From Bradyrhizobium sp. 4 (GTDB lineage: Bacteria; Pseudomonadota; Alphaproteobacteria; Rhizobiales; Xanthobacteraceae), in assembly GCF_023100905.1 (NCBI RefSeq), contig NZ_CP064686.1, positions 1,736,001-1,800,000 on the forward strand: a DNA stretch of 64,000 nucleotides, written 5' to 3'. Within the stretch, counting starts at the first letter, position 1. Every line of letters starts with the position of its first letter. This document shows positions 62,328 through 64,000 of this stretch, piece by piece. The translations under genes were made by a program, and so were the position numbers. The notes under the pieces are model-generated. The model was not told where the DNA came from. It ran no database searches and saw only the letters and a list, made by a program, of their open reading frames with translations.

Positions 62328-63785
62328 ATGAACGTCACTCCGGGCAAACAACATCAGGTCGTGGTCGCGTTGTTGTGGTCGCTGGCGCAGAACTGGGGCG
62401 GCCGTGCGCTGTCATTTGTCCTGTTCTTGATCTTGGCGCGGCTGCTCAATCCTGCGGATTTCGGTCTTGCCGCGCTGGTTGGCTTCATCCTGCTGCTCCT
62501 GAGCTCCATTTCTGAATTCGGGTTCGGTGACGCGTTGATCCAGCGACGCGCGCTCGAGCCTACGGACGTGACGCTGCCATTTTTCTGCTCACTGGCGGCG
62601 TCGGCCCTCCTTGCGGTTCTCATCGCCCTGCTGGCGACCGATATCGAACGTTGGCTCGGCGTGAAGGGACTTGCCCCGCTCTTGACGGCCGCGAGCCTCT
62701 CGCTTCCGATCGGTACCGCCACGCTGTTCCAGGAGGCGCTCTACAAGCGCCAGATGGATTTTCGCGTGCTTGCGCTCAGGACCATGGTGGCGACCGCGAT
62801 CTCCGGAGTGGTCGGGATCGCCTGTGCCTATGCCGGGTTCGGCGCCCTCAGCCTCGTGATCCAGGTGGTCGTTCAGAGCGCGGTCAGCGGCCTGTGGCTC
62901 TGGAGCCAGCCCAGATGGCTCCCGATGCGCGGCTACGATCTGAAGAGCTTGCGCGAACTCTCCGGCTACAGCATCCACGTCGTGTCGAACAGGCTGCTGG
63001 ACTTCGCCATCGTGCGTACGATCGACATGATCATCCTGTCGCTCTATGGCGTCGCGGCCTTGGGCATCTACACGGTGGGCGCGCGAGTCTACATCATCCT
63101 GATGCAATTGCTGACACAGGCGGTTATGGATGTCGCGCTGAGCGCACTGTCCAGGATCGCGCATGAGCGTCACCGTATTGCAGACGCGTATTTGCGCAGC
63201 GTCAGCCTCGGAGCATTGATTGGCTCTCCGGTCTTTGTGCTACTGGCAGCAATCGCGCCGGAGTTCTCCCTGCTGCTGTTCGGCTCGAAATGGGCCGGCA
63301 GCGAAGCCGTGATGAGGCCGCTGATGCTCATCGGCGCGATTCAGACGGTGCAGTTCGTGAACAGCGCCTATTTCGGCGCCATGGGCAAGCCCAACTACGT
63401 CTTCCTGCTGAACATTCTCAAATTCGCCACGGTGGTGCCGGCAATGTTCCTGCTGCCGTCGCGCGACATTGGTCAGCTGGCCACCATCTTCGCTGTCGCA
63501 CAGCTCGTGGTTACGCCCGTGACATTCGCGCTGGCGCTCAGGCTGCTGGGCCTGAGCTGGAACCAGTTTCTGCGGCCCGTCGCGGGCTGTCTTTGCGCCA
63601 TCCTTCTGGCCTATGGCGCAGTTGCGCTATGCCGCGAAGCCACCCCGGACATGAATCCCTATTTGCGGATAGGGCTGCTCTCGTCATGCTTCGGGGCGAC
63701 CTATCTGATGAGCATCTTGCTGTTCTGGCGGAAGCAGCTGTTCTCCCTGATCGCTTTCGTCGTGAAGCGTGGTGCGACCGCCTGA
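62328..63785 (+). CDS. Wzx-type oligosaccharide flippase, second locus
   Basis: About 485 residues with 12-14 membrane helices. The N-terminus (WSLAQNWGGRALSFVLFLIL, ARLLNPADFGLAALVGFILL) carries the LNPxDFGL box typical of Wzx/MOP-family polysaccharide flippases, followed by FGDALIQRRALEPTDV. An ATG directly follows an in-frame TTG; I used the ATG. It would translocate the repeat unit made by the right-hand locus. The next gene starts 19 bases later, so they are likely one operon running past the window edge. Confidence 0.92.
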   Translation: MNVTPGKQHQVVVALLWSLAQNWGGRALSFVLFLILARLLNPADFGLAALVGFILLLLSSISEFGFGDALIQRRALEPTDVTLPFFCSLAASALLAVLIALLATDIERWLGVKGLAPLLTAASLSLPIGTATLFQEALYKRQMDFRVLALRTMVATAISGVVGIACAYAGFGALSLVIQVVVQSAVSGLWLWSQPRWLPMRGYDLKSLRELSGYSIHVVSNRLLDFAIVRTIDMIILSLYGVAALGIYTVGARVYIILMQLLTQAVMDVALSALSRIAHERHRIADAYLRSVSLGALIGSPVFVLLAAIAPEFSLLLFGSKWAGSEAVMRPLMLIGAIQTVQFVNSAYFGAMGKPNYVFLLNILKFATVVPAMFLLPSRDIGQLATIFAVAQLVVTPVTFALALRLLGLSWNQFLRPVAGCLCAILLAYGAVALCREATPDMNPYLRIGLLSSCFGATYLMSILLFWRKQLFSLIAFVVKRGATA

Positions 63786-63804
63786 TGAAGACAAGGAAGA
63801 CGTC

Positions 63805-64000
63805 GTGAAGCAATTGATTCCGGTACCTGTTCGCAAGCATCTCCGAGGCTGGCTCAACAGCGCGAAGAACACGCCCTTTGCGGTCGATCTGCTCGAACTG
63901 CGCAGGTGGCAGATTGCCAGGAAGGCTATCGGTGTCAATGCCGCGCCGCGTAACAACCCGCGCCGGCTCGTCCTGCTCCCGTCCGATCCGTGGAGCATTC
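63805..64000 (+). CDS. Partial gene, probable polysaccharide pyruvyl transferase, cut by the window edge
   Basis: 65 codons from a GTG with AAGGAAGA upstream: KQLIPVPVRKHLRGWLNSAK, then LLELRRWQIARKAIG and RRLVLLPSDPWSI. The LLPSDPW stretch at the start of the catalytic domain resembles rhizobial pyruvyl-transferase-like proteins, which put ketal pyruvate on exopolysaccharide sugars. The identification rests on very little sequence. Confidence 0.5.
   Translation, partial: MKQLIPVPVRKHLRGWLNSAKNTPFAVDLLELRRWQIARKAIGVNAAPRNNPRRLVLLPSDPWSI

Overview
This window looks like chromosome from a slow-growing rhizobium (Bradyrhizobium or a close alphaproteobacterial relative). That is inference from the protein families: undecaprenyl-phosphate sugar transferases of rhizobial exopolysaccharide type, a short secreted protein ending in RPWDRGA repeats, NARRHGLS-type small proteins and GC-rich coding sequence. 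No rRNA or tRNA gene was recognised.

Left part (1-18400): a surface-polysaccharide island, almost all on the minus strand. It starts with a sugar-1-phosphate transferase and an NAD-dependent epimerase. After a 435-base gap comes a 12-gene train joined by ATGA, TTGA, TAGTG or TGATG junctions: GT4, Wzx-type flippase, FG-GAP/PQQ-like beta-propeller, helical-repeat (alpha/alpha toroid-like) protein, GT4, GT2, methyltransferase, TuaH-like glycosyltransferase, acyltransferase, O-antigen polymerase/ligase, GT4 and GT4. It reads as a complete Wzx/Wzy-style pathway. The propeller and helical-repeat pair have no obvious place in such a pathway. A membrane-anchored NMT1-like binding protein diverges from the sugar transferase.

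Nucleotide-sugar block (19350-23676, plus strand): a badly frameshifted UDP-glucuronate 4-epimerase relic, then intact gmd, fcl (GDP-fucose) and ugd (UDP-glucuronate).

Accessory region (23687-31000): a phage-type recombination module (YqaJ-like exonuclease, ERF annealing protein fused to a zinc/HNH-like tail, and an unknown protein), then decayed DNA. The decayed stretch holds a duplicated ~0.83 kb module with broken genes, frameshifted small genes, a truncated ABC-binding-protein remnant and three tiny single-helix membrane proteins.

Middle (31055-46770): a 2577-residue RTX/cadherin-like secreted protein carrying an almost perfect 864-bp internal repeat, and a LuxR-type regulator upstream of it. 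Next is a restriction-like cassette: an XRE regulator, a symmetric operator and a PD-(D/E)XK-like protein. Downstream are a TetR regulator, an unknown protein, a ParB-domain adenine methyltransferase, a secreted protein and a DUF5681 protein.

Right part (47000-64000): small secreted or membrane proteins and a metallophosphatase, then a second exopolysaccharide locus: sugar transferase, Wzc/ExoP-type co-polymerase kinase, secreted protein, Wzy-like polymerase, three acyltransferases, GT4, Wzx flippase and a truncated gene that may encode a pyruvyl transferase. The window therefore holds two separate polysaccharide assembly loci, each with its own initiating transferase, flippase and polymerase.
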